Origin: Rhizobium leguminosarum
GTDB taxonomy: Bacteria; Pseudomonadota; Alphaproteobacteria; Rhizobiales; Rhizobiaceae
Assembly: GCF_017876795.1 (NCBI RefSeq)
Contig: NZ_JAGIOR010000001.1
Coordinates: 5,023,085-5,087,084 of the forward strand
DNA length: 64,000 nucleotides
Direction of reading: 5' to 3'
Positions 16,207 through 27,035 of this stretch are shown in pieces. The translations under genes and the position numbers were made by a program. The notes beneath the pieces were generated by a model that did no database searches, was not told the DNA's origin, and was given only the letters and a program-made list of their open reading frames with translations. Every line of letters begins with the position of its first letter. The stretch's first letter is position 1.

Positions 16207-17147
16207 GCATGATCGAGATCAGGAACGTCACCAAACGCTATGGCGCTGCCACCGTCGTCGACAATGTCTCGATGCGCGTCGAGAAGGGCGAGATCACCGT
16301 CATCGTCGGCACGTCGGGCTCCGGCAAATCGACACTGATGCGGATGATCAACCGGCTGGTGCCGATCACCGAAGGCCAGATTTTCGTCGGCGGGCAGAAT
16401 GTCATCGACGTCGAGGTGACCGAGCTTCGCCGCAAGATCGGCTATGCGATCCAGGGGCACGGCCTGTTTCCGCACCGGACCGTGGCACAGAATATCGCCA
16501 CCGTGCCGCAGCTTCTCGATTGGGATTCGAGCCGGATCGCGGCCCGCGTCGACGAACTGCTCGGGCTTTTCAACCTCGATCCGGCGAGTTTCGCCGACAA
16601 ATATCCGCATCAGCTTTCCGGCGGCCAGCAGCAGCGCGTCGGTGTCGCCCGGGCGCTGGCGGCCGAACCGGAACTGCTGCTGATGGACGAACCGTTCGGG
16701 GCGCTCGATCCGGTCATCCGCGGCAAAGCACAGGACGACCTGCTGACGATCCAGAAGCAGTTCGGCACCACGGTCATTCTCGTCACCCACGACATGGACG
16801 AGGCCTTCCATCTCGGCAACCAGATCGCGGTGATGAGCGAGGGCAGGCTGCTGCAATGCTCGACGCCGGAAAAGATCCTCACCGAACCCGCCGATCCCTT
16901 CGTCCAGCAATTGACCGGCACCTCCGATCGGGCGCTGAAGCTGATGTCGCTGCTGCCGCTGAAGGAGAGCATGGAACCGGCCAAGACCGGCCTCGCCTAT
17001 ACCTTGCCGCAGTCGCTCAGTCTGCGCGATGCGCTCGCCGAAATGATCTGGCAGGGCGTCGACGAGGCGACGGTGCAGGACGGTGAGAAGGCGCCTGTCG
17101 GATCAATCTCGATGACGCGGCTTCTCGAACTGGGCCGCAAGGCATGA
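16203..17147 (+). CDS. yehX: Osmoprotectant ABC transporter ATP-binding protein (YehX/OpuCA-like)
   Basis: This 314-residue protein has Walker A GTSGSGKST (about 37-45), signature LSGGQQQRVGVARAL, Walker B LLMDEPFGALD and the H-loop VTHDMDEAF. About 70 residues follow the ATPase core (from about 240). They are too short and degenerate for the tandem CBS sensor of OpuAA, which suggests no direct ionic-strength sensing. Both ends overlap neighbours by 4 bp. Confidence 0.9.
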   Translation: MSMIEIRNVTKRYGAATVVDNVSMRVEKGEITVIVGTSGSGKSTLMRMINRLVPITEGQIFVGGQNVIDVEVTELRRKIGYAIQGHGLFPHRTVAQNIATVPQLLDWDSSRIAARVDELLGLFNLDPASFADKYPHQLSGGQQQRVGVARALAAEPELLLMDEPFGALDPVIRGKAQDDLLTIQKQFGTTVILVTHDMDEAFHLGNQIAVMSEGRLLQCSTPEKILTEPADPFVQQLTGTSDRALKLMSLLPLKESMEPAKTGLAYTLPQSLSLRDALAEMIWQGVDEATVQDGEKAPVGSISMTRLLELGRKA

Positions 17148-17893
17148 AACTCGTCGTCGCCAATCTTTTCCGTCTGGCGGCGCTGGTATTGCTGCTGATC
17201 CTGCTGTTCAGGACCGAGTGGCTTTCCTTCCTGCTCGTGCCGCTGACCAGCAACAATGCGCCCGCCGTCTATACGCAGAACAGCCTTGCCTCGCTGGCCG
17301 CCGGGCATCTGCAACTGGTCATCGGATCGATCGCCTGCAGCGCCGTGCTCGCCGTTGTCGGCGGCATCTTCGTCACCCGCGAAAGCGGCGCGGATTTCCT
17401 GCCGTTGTCGCGGGCCATCGCCAATGCCGGCCAGACCTTTCCGCCGGTCGCGGTGCTGGCGCTCGCGGTTCCCGCCACCGGCTTCGGCGCCATGCCGACG
17501 CTGATCGCGCTGTTTCTATACGGCCTGCTGCCGATCTTCGAAAACACCGTCGCCGGCCTGAAGCAGGTGTCCCCGCAGGTTCTCGATGCCGCCGACGGCA
17601 TGGGCATGAACGGCACCCAGCGGCTGTTCCGCGTCGAGCTGCCGCTGGCCCTGCCGCTGATCCTCGAAGGGCTGAAGGTCGCAACCGTGATCAATATCGG
17701 CACCGCGACGATCGGCTCGACGGTTGCGGCAAAGGGTCTCGGCGAGGTGATCATCGCCGGGCTGATTTCCGACAATACCGCCTTCATCCTGCAGGGCGGG
17801 TTGATCGTCGGCCTGATGGCGGTGCTGATCTATGACGCCATGGGTATGGTCGAAGCGGCGATTACCCGAAGAATCGGCTTGCGCCCGGCGTAA
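17144..17893 (+). CDS. yehW: Osmoprotectant ABC transporter permease, short form (YehW-like)
   Basis: This 249-residue membrane protein has about six segments. The transport signature includes FPPVAVLALAVPATGFG and the EAA-like VSPQVLDAADGMGMNGTQRL (about 143-162). It completes a four-gene operon and pairs with the long permease. The start ATG overlaps the previous stop. A rhizobial palindrome (17923-17966) lies just after it and may end transcription. Confidence 0.88.
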   Translation: MKLVVANLFRLAALVLLLILLFRTEWLSFLLVPLTSNNAPAVYTQNSLASLAAGHLQLVIGSIACSAVLAVVGGIFVTRESGADFLPLSRAIANAGQTFPPVAVLALAVPATGFGAMPTLIALFLYGLLPIFENTVAGLKQVSPQVLDAADGMGMNGTQRLFRVELPLALPLILEGLKVATVINIGTATIGSTVAAKGLGEVIIAGLISDNTAFILQGGLIVGLMAVLIYDAMGMVEAAITRRIGLRPA

Positions 17894-17922
17894 GAGGACG
17901 GGTACCAAGACTGCCGTGACTA

Positions 17923-17966
17923 CTGCAGCGTCCTTTGCGCGTCTAAAAAGACGCGCGGCGCTGTAG
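17923..17966. repeat. Rhizobial palindromic repeat (CTGCAGCG...CGCTGTAG) with inner hairpin
   Basis: The outer arms are CTGCAGCG and CGCTGTAG; the inner stem is GCGCGTCT/AGACGCGC (17937-17944 and 17949-17956) with an AAAA loop. I recognise it as a frequent rhizobial intergenic element. It could act as a transcription stop for the transporter operon, but lacks a T-run. Confidence 0.65.
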
Positions 17967-17983
17967 TGCAATGGGAGGCAGAC

Positions 17984-18379
17984 TTGGGGAAGATGATCCA
18001 CTCGATGATCCGTGTTCTCGACGAGGCGCGCTCGGTCGAATTCTACGGCAAGGCGTTCGGCCTTTCGGTCGCCGACCGCGTCGATTTCGACACCTTCACG
18101 CTGATCTATCTGAGCAATGCCGAGATCGGCTTCGAGCTGGAATTGACGGTCAATAAGGGCCGGACCGCGCCCTACGATCTGGGCAACGCCTATGGCCATC
18201 TCGCTATCTCCGTCGAAGAGGTGGCGGTCGAGCGCGAACGGCTGTCGAAACTGGGGCTGAAGCCGGGCGAACTGGTGGAACTCAACCGCGACGGCAGGCT
18301 GTTCGGCCTGTTCTTCTTCATCAGCGATCCCGACGGCTACAAGATCGAGGTGCTGCAGCGCCACGGCCGGTTTCTCTGA
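17984..18379 (+). CDS. VOC/glyoxalase I-like protein (lactoylglutathione lyase family)
   Basis: The start is taken as TTG 17984 because GGGAGG (17973-17978) lies 5 bp before it; GTG 17966 and ATG 17993 are alternatives. About 131 residues form a single VOC domain: MIRVLDEARSVEFYGKAFG, the metal/fold strand FELELTVN, AYGHLAISVEEV (His) and FFISDPDGYKIEVLQR (Glu). Glyoxalase I uses these His and Glu positions to bind a metal and isomerise the methylglyoxal-glutathione adduct. The arrangement fits a true GloA-like enzyme, but substrate is not certain. Confidence 0.82.
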   Translation: MGKMIHSMIRVLDEARSVEFYGKAFGLSVADRVDFDTFTLIYLSNAEIGFELELTVNKGRTAPYDLGNAYGHLAISVEEVAVERERLSKLGLKPGELVELNRDGRLFGLFFFISDPDGYKIEVLQRHGRFL

Positions 18380-18466
18380 CAGATCTGACGCCGCGTCCGA
18401 TCGCGGCGGCACCCTTCCGACGACACCTCATCCCACAGTTTCGAGCGGCATAATCAGGAGCCATCC

Positions 18467-20900
18467 ATGATCGAGAAGACCACGCTGAATTCCGGCTGGA
18501 CGCTCTCCTGCAACGATACAGCAAGGCCCCGCAACGGTACCGGGCTGCGTGCATCTCGACCTTCTCGCCAACCGGCTGATCGCCGATCCCTATATCGACG
18601 TCAACGAGATCAGCAATGACTGGGTCGGCAAAACCGACTGGACCTATCGCAGCTGCTTCGAGGCGACGCCTGACGATGGCAGGGTGCAGGAGCTGGTCTT
18701 CGACGGGCTCGATACGATCGCGACGATCACGTTCAACGGCGAAGAAATCGGCCGAACATTCAATATGAACCGCACCTATCGTTTCGATGTTGCCGGGCTC
18801 TTGAAGGCCGGTACCAACGAACTCAGCGTTACCTTCCGTTCCGCCTATGCCTATGGCGCGGAGATGGAGAAACATTACGGCTACCGTCCCAACAATTATC
18901 CGGGACCGGGCAATCTGATGCGCAAGATGGCCTGCAATTTCGGCTGGGACTGGGGGCCGACGCTGGTGACGGCGGGCCTCTGGAAACCGGTCAAGCTCGA
19001 AAGCTGGGATCGGGCACGGCTTGCCGAAACACGGGTGTCGGCCACGCTTGCCGGCGGCGACGGACTGGTCAAAATCCATGCCAGGATCGCGCGGCATGGC
19101 GATGAGGCGGGGTGCAAGCTTGTCGCCGCAATCGGCGGCGTGACCAAGACGGTGGCAATCGGCGCTGGCGAAGACGAGGTCGTCTTCGAGCTTATCCTGC
19201 CGTCGCCAAAACTCTGGTGGCCGCATCATCTCGGCGCGCAGCCGCTCTATCCCCTGACGCTCGAGCTCATCGACGATGGCAGTGAGGATCTGCTCGATCG
19301 CTATCAGCGGGAACTCGGTTTCCGCTCATTGCGGCTCGATACCTCGGCCGACGCGCATGGTTCGGCCTTTACCTTCGTCATCAACGACGTGCCGCTGTTC
19401 ATCGCGGGCGCGAACTGGATTCCAGACGATTGTTTCCCCTCGCGGGTGACGGCCGAGCGATATGCCGCGCGCATCGACGAGGCGAAGGCCGCCAACATCC
19501 ATATGCTGCGCGTCTGGGGCGGCGGCATCTTCGAGCGCGACGAATTCTACGAAGCCTGCGACCGCATGGGCATGCTGGTCTGGCAGGATTTCCTGTTTGC
19601 CTGCGCCGCCTATCCGGAGGAGGAGCCGCTGAGGAGCGAGGTCGAGGCTGAAGTGCGCGACAATGTCGTGCGGCTGATGCCGCATGCCAGCCTGATCCTC
19701 TGGAACGGCAATAACGAGAACATCTGGGGCTTCGACGAATGGGGCTGGCGGCCGATCATCAAGGCGGGCGAAAGCTGGGGGCTCGGCTATTATCTCGACC
19801 TGCTGCCGACGCTTTGCGCCGAACTCGATCCCGACCGGCCCTATTATCCCGGCAGCCCCTATTCCGGCTCGATGGAGATCGAACCCAATGCCGACGGCCA
19901 TGGCTGCAAACATATCTGGGATGTCTGGAACGACGTCGGCTACGAAGTCTACCGCAACTATATCCCGCGCTTCTGCTCCGAATTCGGCTGGCAGGCGCCG
20001 GCTGCCTGGGCGACGATCGAAGAGAGCGTGCACGACGCACCGCTGACGCCGCAATCGAACGGCGTCTTCCACCATCAGAAGGCCACCCAAGGCAATGACA
20101 AGCTGACCCGCGGCCTCGCCGGCCACCTGCCGGAGCCGAAGACGATGGACGACTGGCACTTCGCCACCCAGCTCAACCAGGCCCGCGCCATCCGTTTCGG
20201 CATCGAGCACATGCGCTCGCACCGCAATATCTGCAAGGGCGCGGTGGTCTGGCAGTTCAACGACTGCTGGCCGGTGACCTCATGGGCGGCGCTGGATTCG
20301 GCCGGCCGCCGCAAGCCGCTCTGGTATGCGCTGAAGGCCGCCTATGATCCACGCCTGCTGACCATCCAGCCGCACGGCGACGGACTGGCGGCAGTGGCGG
20401 TCAATGAACGCACATTGTTCTGGCGGGCGAAGATCAGTGGCAAACGCCTGAGGCTCGACGGCACCGTGCTTGCCGAATTCGAATTCTGGCGGCTGCTCTG
20501 CGACCGTTTCGAAGCCAAGGAATTTCCGCTGCCCGAAGATATCGTCAGGCCGGACTTACCGAAGGACGAGGTCATCGTCGTCGAGATGCTCGACAGGCGG
20601 GCCTTTCACTATTTCGTCGAGGATATCGCGCTTGCCCTGCCGGCGCCGCGGCTGAGCGTCGATATCAGCGCGATCGATGGCGGCTTTGCGGTTGCGGTAA
20701 CAGCTGAGAGTTTCCTGAAGAATCTCTGCCTGATGGCGGATCGGCTGGACCCGGATGCCGTCGTCGACACGATGCTGGTGACGCTGCTGCCGGGCGAGAG
20801 CCATGTGTTTGCGGTGAAGACGGGCGAGACGATCGTCGCGGAGGAAATCACGATCGGCACAGTGCTGCGGTCGGCTAATGATCTTGTGGCGGGGCGCTGA
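18467..20900 (+). pseudogene. Beta-mannosidase (glycoside hydrolase family 2) with +1 frameshift near the start
   Basis: A well-placed start (ATG 18467, AGGAG 6 bp before) opens MIEKTTLNSGWTLSCNDTAR, then leaves frame. The rest reads on from about 18531 in the next frame as ...PATVPGCVHLDLLANRLI and continues 780 residues to 20900. Removing one C from CCCC at 18527-18530 joins the two perfectly. The body has family 2 features: jelly-roll and Ig-like domains, WGGGIFERDEFYEACDRMGMLVWQDFLFACAAYP, the acid/base WNGNNENIWG (Asn-Glu) and the FCSEFGWQAP segment with the nucleophile Glu. It would cleave beta-mannosides. A product starting at GTG 18549 would lack about 28 residues and has no ribosome-binding site. 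The change is either a real mutation or a homopolymer error. Confidence 0.75.
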
Positions 20901-20906
20901 AAAAGC

Positions 20907-21030
20907 CCCTCATCCGCCTGCCGGCACCGACCGGGGTCGAGCCACGGGTCTCGACCCGTCCTTCGGACCCCCGCTTGCGGGGCGAAGGGAATATGCCGCA
21001 GCCTCTCTGTCCCTCGTCAACGTCCACCGA
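20907..21030. repeat. Mosaic intergenic repeat, copy 2
   Basis: It begins CCCCTCATCCGCCTGCCGGC like the other copies, then holds a different middle module (GGGTCGAGCCACGGGTCTCG) and CGCTTGCGGGGCGAAGG. The far end lacks the closing GGTGAGGGGC. The exact right border is uncertain. Confidence 0.6.
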
Positions 21031-21042
21031 CAACAGCACGCC

Positions 21043-21067
21043 AAAAAGGCCCCGCATCCGCGGAGCC
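21043..21067 (-). terminator. Rho-independent terminator of the PRC-barrel gene
   Basis: Read on the minus strand, the stem GGCTCCGC/GCGGGGCC (one G-T pair) has a short loop and is followed by TTTTT (complement of 21043-21047). It lies 27 bp past the stop of the PRC-barrel gene. Confidence 0.7.
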
Positions 21068-21093
21068 CTTCCAGTTCGGCCTATCGAACGAGA

Positions 21094-21486
21094 TTACATC
21101 CAGTAGGGCGGCACGCCGTAGTAGTCATAGACCCGGCGGCCATTGTCGTTGTACCAGCTGTCGTCATCGTCCGAATAGCTCGGTGCGCCTTCGATCTGTT
21201 CCTTGGTCAGGTCGATGCGATAGCCATCCAGCTTGGTGTCGTAGTTCAGCTTTTCCCAGGGAAGCGGATAGTGATCGTGACCGATGCCGAGGAAGCCGCC
21301 AAAGCTTAGCACCGCATAAGCGACGCGGCCGTCGAGCTTGGCGATGATCAGACGTTCGATCGAGCCGATATGCCTGCCATCGGCGCCATAGACACGGGTG
21401 CCTTCGACGCGGTCGCTGGCGATTAGCGAATGCGTGCCCTTGGCATTCGGGTCACGGCGGTTGGCGTCAGTTTCCTGATTGAGCAT
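21094..21486 (-). CDS. PRC-barrel domain protein
   Basis: The start at ATG 21486 has AAAGGAGAT before it, giving 130 residues; an open frame extends further upstream without a start signal. The PRC-barrel core is RVYGADGRHIGSIERLIIAKLDGRVAYAVLSFGGFLGIGHDHYPLPWEKL (seen from about residue 33), followed by an acidic, tyrosine-rich tail ending YYGVPPYWM. Related small proteins in alpha-proteobacteria are of unknown role, often stress-associated. It is monocistronic, with its own terminator. Confidence 0.85.
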   Translation of the reverse strand: MLNQETDANRRDPNAKGTHSLIASDRVEGTRVYGADGRHIGSIERLIIAKLDGRVAYAVLSFGGFLGIGHDHYPLPWEKLNYDTKLDGYRIDLTKEQIEGAPSYSDDDDSWYNDNGRRVYDYYGVPPYWM

Positions 21487-21718
21487 TGTGCATCTCCTTT
21501 GGTTCCTCACGGGGGTACCTAGACAACGTGGCGCTAGACTCAAAGTTCCGCTGCTCTAACGGGCCTATTATTGACGTTTACGTCAAGGTTAGTATAGCTT
21601 CAATTCGGCTTGAACCATTCGAGCAATGGCATAAGCTGCCGGACTGGAAGATGGAGGATCTTTCCGGTCGATCTGCCGACCGATCGTCGGCGCGGCGGCA
21701 GCAGGGGAGAGAGACACG

Positions 21719-23419
21719 ATGAACAGCATTTCCGTCCATCCGAACGGCGCCAGGCCTGAGAAACCCTGGCTTGCCGCCTATCCCGATATGGTTCCGGCCG
21801 AACTCCCGCCGCTGGAATATGCCTCGCTGGCGGAACTGCTGGAAAAATCCTGTGCCCGCTACGCCGACCGGACCGCTTTTGCCAGCATGGGCAAGGCGAT
21901 GAGCTATCGCGCGTTGGAGAGCCAGACGCGCAAGGTCGCCGCATGGCTGCAGAGCACCGGCCTTGAGAAGGGCGACCGCGTCGCGGTGATGATGCCGAAC
22001 GTGTTGCAGAACCCGGTCGCGACCTATGCCATCCTGCGGGCCGGCCTCGTCGTCGTCAACGTCAACCCGCTCTATACACCGCGCGAACTCGAACACCAGT
22101 TGCGCGATTCCGGCGCCAAGGCGATCTTCGTGCTGGAGAATTTTGCCCGCACGGTCGAACAGGTCCTGAACAAGACCGACCTCAGACATGTCGTCGTCAC
22201 CTCGCTCGGTGACATGCTGGGGGTCAAGGGGCTGATCGTCAATTTCACCGTGCGCAAGGTGAAGAAGCTCGTTCCCTCCTGGTCGATCCCGCAGCACAAG
22301 AGCTTCGCCCAGGTGCTGCGCGAAGGCGCGAAAAAAGGCCTCCAACCGGTGGCGCTGGCGGGCAGCGACATCGCCTTTTTGCAATATACCGGCGGCACGA
22401 CCGGCGTTGCCAAGGGCGCGGTGCTGACGCATGCAAACCTGCTTGCCAACAAGCTGCAGCTGTCGCTTTGGCTGCGATCGGCCTTCGAACGCAAGAAGCA
22501 GCCTGAGGTGCTGAATTTCCTCTGCGCCTTGCCGCTCTACCACATCTTCGCGCTGACGGTGAATTCGCTGATGGGCATGTCGCTCGGCGCCCGCAACATC
22601 CTGATCGCCAATCCGCGCGACATTCCCGGCCTGGTCAAGGAATTCGGCAAGTCGGATGTGCATATCTTCCCCGGCCTCAACACGCTGTTCAACGCGTTGA
22701 TGAACAATGCCGATTTCGCCAAGCTCGATTTCTCGCCGCTGATCATGTCGCTCGGCGGCGGCATGGCGGTGCAGCGCCCGGTTGCCGAACGCTGGCTGAA
22801 GATCACGGGGACGCCGGTGACGGAGGGATACGGCCTTTCCGAGACCTCGCCGGTTGCCACCGCCAACCGTTTCGATTCGGCTGAATTCACCGGCACGATC
22901 GGCCTGCCGATGCCCTCCACCGACCTCGATATCCGCGACGAGGACGGCCATTCGCTGCCGCTCGGCGACGTCGGCGAGATCTGCATCCGCGGGCCACAGG
23001 TGATGGCCGGTTATTGGCAGAAGCCGGAGGAAACGGCGCGGGTGATGACGGAGGACGGCTACTTCCGCTCGGGCGACATGGGCTACATGGATGACCGCGG
23101 CTTTACCAAGATCGTCGACCGCAAGAAGGATATGATCCTGGTTTCAGGCTTCAATGTCTATCCGAACGAGATCGAGGAAGTCGCCGCCATGCATGCCGGC
23201 ATCCTCGAAGCGGCGGCGATCGGCGTGCCGGACGGGCATTCGGGCGAGGCGGTCAAACTCTTCGTGGTCAGGAAGGACCCGAAGCTGACGGAAGCCGAGG
23301 TGAAAGCCCATTGCATCGCCAACCTCACCAACTACAAACGCCCGCGCTTCATCGAATTCCGTACCGAGCTGCCAAAGTCGCCGGTCGGCAAGATCCTGCG
23401 CAAAGACCTGCGCGGCTAA
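21719..23419 (+). CDS. fadD: Long-chain fatty acid-CoA ligase (FadD type)
   Basis: This 566-residue enzyme of the AMP-forming superfamily has the P-loop YTGGTTGVAKGA (about 222-233), GYGLSETSP (about 368), and the FadD/ACS motif YFRSGDMGYMDDRGF then VDRKKDMILVSGFNVYPNEIE (about 455-490), with the catalytic lysine in SPVGKILRKDLR at the C-terminus. It activates long-chain fatty acids as acyl-CoA for degradation or lipid synthesis. GGGGAGAGAGA precedes the start. It stands alone. Confidence 0.9.
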   Translation: MNSISVHPNGARPEKPWLAAYPDMVPAELPPLEYASLAELLEKSCARYADRTAFASMGKAMSYRALESQTRKVAAWLQSTGLEKGDRVAVMMPNVLQNPVATYAILRAGLVVVNVNPLYTPRELEHQLRDSGAKAIFVLENFARTVEQVLNKTDLRHVVVTSLGDMLGVKGLIVNFTVRKVKKLVPSWSIPQHKSFAQVLREGAKKGLQPVALAGSDIAFLQYTGGTTGVAKGAVLTHANLLANKLQLSLWLRSAFERKKQPEVLNFLCALPLYHIFALTVNSLMGMSLGARNILIANPRDIPGLVKEFGKSDVHIFPGLNTLFNALMNNADFAKLDFSPLIMSLGGGMAVQRPVAERWLKITGTPVTEGYGLSETSPVATANRFDSAEFTGTIGLPMPSTDLDIRDEDGHSLPLGDVGEICIRGPQVMAGYWQKPEETARVMTEDGYFRSGDMGYMDDRGFTKIVDRKKDMILVSGFNVYPNEIEEVAAMHAGILEAAAIGVPDGHSGEAVKLFVVRKDPKLTEAEVKAHCIANLTNYKRPRFIEFRTELPKSPVGKILRKDLRG

Positions 23420-23557
23420 GTTTGACAGGTTGATGAAATTGCTAGTCATCCGCTTGCCGCGGGTGGCTTTTTTACGTCTGGAGCGGTGGCTGAACTTGAT
23501 TTGCCCCCGATAAAGCGAATAGTTTCCGCAACCTTTCCGCCTCCAAAGGAGCCTCCC

Positions 23558-25183
<1,626 letters not shown>

Positions 25184-25195
25184 GCGTTCTGGACT

Positions 25196-25361
25196 GCCCC
25201 TAACCCTCTCCCCGCTTGCGGGGCGAGGGGACGTGCCATACGTGATGTAGGCGGGGACGAGAGGTTCCGGCTTGTCCCCTTCGCCCCGTTTACGGGGGTC
25301 CGAAGGACGGGTCGAGACCCGCGGCTCGACCCCGGTTGGTGGCGGCAGCCGGATGAGGGGC
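25196..25361. repeat. Mosaic intergenic repeat, copy 3 (inverted)
   Basis: It runs GCCCCTAACCCTCTCCCC to GGATGAGGGGC, the reverse orientation of copies 1, 5 and 6. It has extra modules containing GGGTCGAGACCCGCGGCTCG. It lies between convergent pgi and the hydroxyacid dehydrogenase gene. Confidence 0.7.
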
Positions 25362-25382
25362 GGACCCGCCCCTCCCCCGCCC

Positions 25383-26531
25383 TCAGGAGCGGAAGCGCAG
25401 GTTCCGCCGGCTCAGTTGGCTGACCGTGGTGCAGCCCATCAGCTTCATGTCGCGCTCGATCTCGGTGCGCATCGTCTGCAGCGCCCGTTCGACGCCGGGC
25501 TGTCCGGCGGCGGCCAGCGGGAAGAGATAGTAGCGGCCGAGGCCGACGGCTTTTGCCCCGAGCGACAAGGCCTTGAGAACATGCGTTCCCCGTTGCACGC
25601 CGCCATCCATCATGACGTCGATGCGATCGCCGACGGCATCGACGATCTCGGCCAGCTGGTCGAAAGCGCTGCGCGAGCCATCGAGCTGGCGGCCGCCATG
25701 GTTTGACAGCACGATGCCGGTGCAGCCGATCTCGACCGCGCGCTTGGCGTCTTCAACCGACATGATGCCCTTCAGGCAGAACTGCCCGCCCCAGGCGCGC
25801 ACCATCGCCGCCACGTCGTCCCAGGACATCGAGGGGTCGAGCATTTCGGTGAAGTATCGGCTGATCGACAGCGAGCCGCCGTCCATCTTGACGTGGTTTT
25901 CGAGCTGCGGCAGCCGGAAGCGCTCATGCGTCAGCCAGTCGATCGCCCAGGAAGGCTTGATGGCGAACTGGGTCATGCCGGCGAGATTGAGCTTGAAGGG
26001 AATGGCAAATCCGGTGCGCTTGTCGCGCTCGCGGTTGCCGCCGGTGATGCTGTCGACCGTCAGCATCATCGCCTGCACGCCGGCGTTTTTCGCCCGCGCC
26101 ATCATTTCGTGATTGAGGCCGCGGTCCTTGTGGAAATAGAACTGATAGATCTGGGGCCCGTCGCTGATCTGCCGGGCTTCCTCCAGGCTGATCGTGCCGA
26201 GCGAGGAGACGCCGAACATCGTGCCGTGTTTTGCCGCCGCTGCCGCGACCGCCCGCTCCCCCTGGTGGTGAAAAAGCCGCTGCAGCGCCGTCGGCGAGCA
26301 ATAGACCGGCATGGCCAGCTTCTGGCCCATGACCGTCACCGACATGTCGACCTCGGCCACCCCCCTGAGAACGTCGGGCACCAGATCGCAATTCTCGAAG
26401 GCCGCGGTATTGCGCCGATAGGTCACCTCATCATCGGCGGCGCCATCGATATAGTCGAAGATCGGTCCGGGAAGACGCCGTTTGGCCATGCGCCGGAAAT
26501 CGTGAAAATTATAGCAGTCTGTAAGGCGCAT
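25383..26531 (-). CDS. lldD: FMN-dependent alpha-hydroxy acid dehydrogenase (L-lactate dehydrogenase LldD type)
   Basis: This 382-residue TIM-barrel enzyme has the active-site signature SNHGGRQLD (about 276-284, catalytic His and Arg), the FMN phosphate site DGGVQRGTHVLKAL and GLGRYYLFPLAAAGQPGV. It oxidises an L-2-hydroxy acid, most often L-lactate to pyruvate, passing electrons to the respiratory chain. L-fucose degradation can yield L-lactate, which would give it a loose link to the first cluster, but it is 14 kb away and alone. Lactate is the family default rather than proven. Confidence 0.85.
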   Translation of the reverse strand: MRLTDCYNFHDFRRMAKRRLPGPIFDYIDGAADDEVTYRRNTAAFENCDLVPDVLRGVAEVDMSVTVMGQKLAMPVYCSPTALQRLFHHQGERAVAAAAAKHGTMFGVSSLGTISLEEARQISDGPQIYQFYFHKDRGLNHEMMARAKNAGVQAMMLTVDSITGGNRERDKRTGFAIPFKLNLAGMTQFAIKPSWAIDWLTHERFRLPQLENHVKMDGGSLSISRYFTEMLDPSMSWDDVAAMVRAWGGQFCLKGIMSVEDAKRAVEIGCTGIVLSNHGGRQLDGSRSAFDQLAEIVDAVGDRIDVMMDGGVQRGTHVLKALSLGAKAVGLGRYYLFPLAAAGQPGVERALQTMRTEIERDMKLMGCTTVSQLSRRNLRFRS

Positions 26532-26859
26532 CTTTTGCTCGACCCGTTTGCTTTTCGGGCCGCAACCTAAAGCACGATTGGAAAGCTTGCCAAGGCTTCA
26601 TCGTGCGATTTACGGCTTGTTGGAGAGGATATCGCACTCACGGCCGAGATTCCGCCTGACCCGCCGCGTGAGATGGCGAATGACTGCCACCGGCAGTTTC
26701 GGATACGTCGACGCGCCGCAAGCCTCGCCGTGGCACGATCATGTGCGGGAGCTTGATCGCCGACGCCAGACCGAGCCTTGCCAGCAGGCGCGGTCAAGAC
26801 GATACCGACCGCTCGAGTCCGCGCGGGCTCCCGAGTTCGGCAGACCGGCTTCGCCGGCC
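26532..26859. other. Intergenic region with no recognised gene
   Basis: I see no gene with coding character or a ribosome-binding site here. It must hold the promoter of the hydroxyacid dehydrogenase gene (start at 26531). The open frames present are short and arginine/proline-rich, typical of non-coding GC-rich DNA. The mosaic repeat follows directly. Confidence 0.5.
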
Positions 26860-27000
26860 CCCTTATCCGCCCCACGGGCACCAACCGGGGTCGAGCCACA
26901 GGTCTCGACCCGTCCTTTGGACCCCCGCTGGGGAGAAGAGGGAATCGAGCAGCTGCGGCACCCTCCTTCGCCCGCTTGCGGAAGTCCGAAGGACGATGGC
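26860..27000. repeat. Mosaic intergenic repeat, copy 4 (degenerate)
   Basis: It shares the GGGTCGAGCCACAGGTCTCG module with copy 2, then CGCCCGCTTGCGGAAGTCCG. The terminal GCCCCTCATCC is reduced to CCCCTTATCCGCC. Borders are approximate. Confidence 0.55.
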
Positions 27001-27035
27001 GGCCGCGGAATGAAGGGCTGACGCCGGCTTAGACC

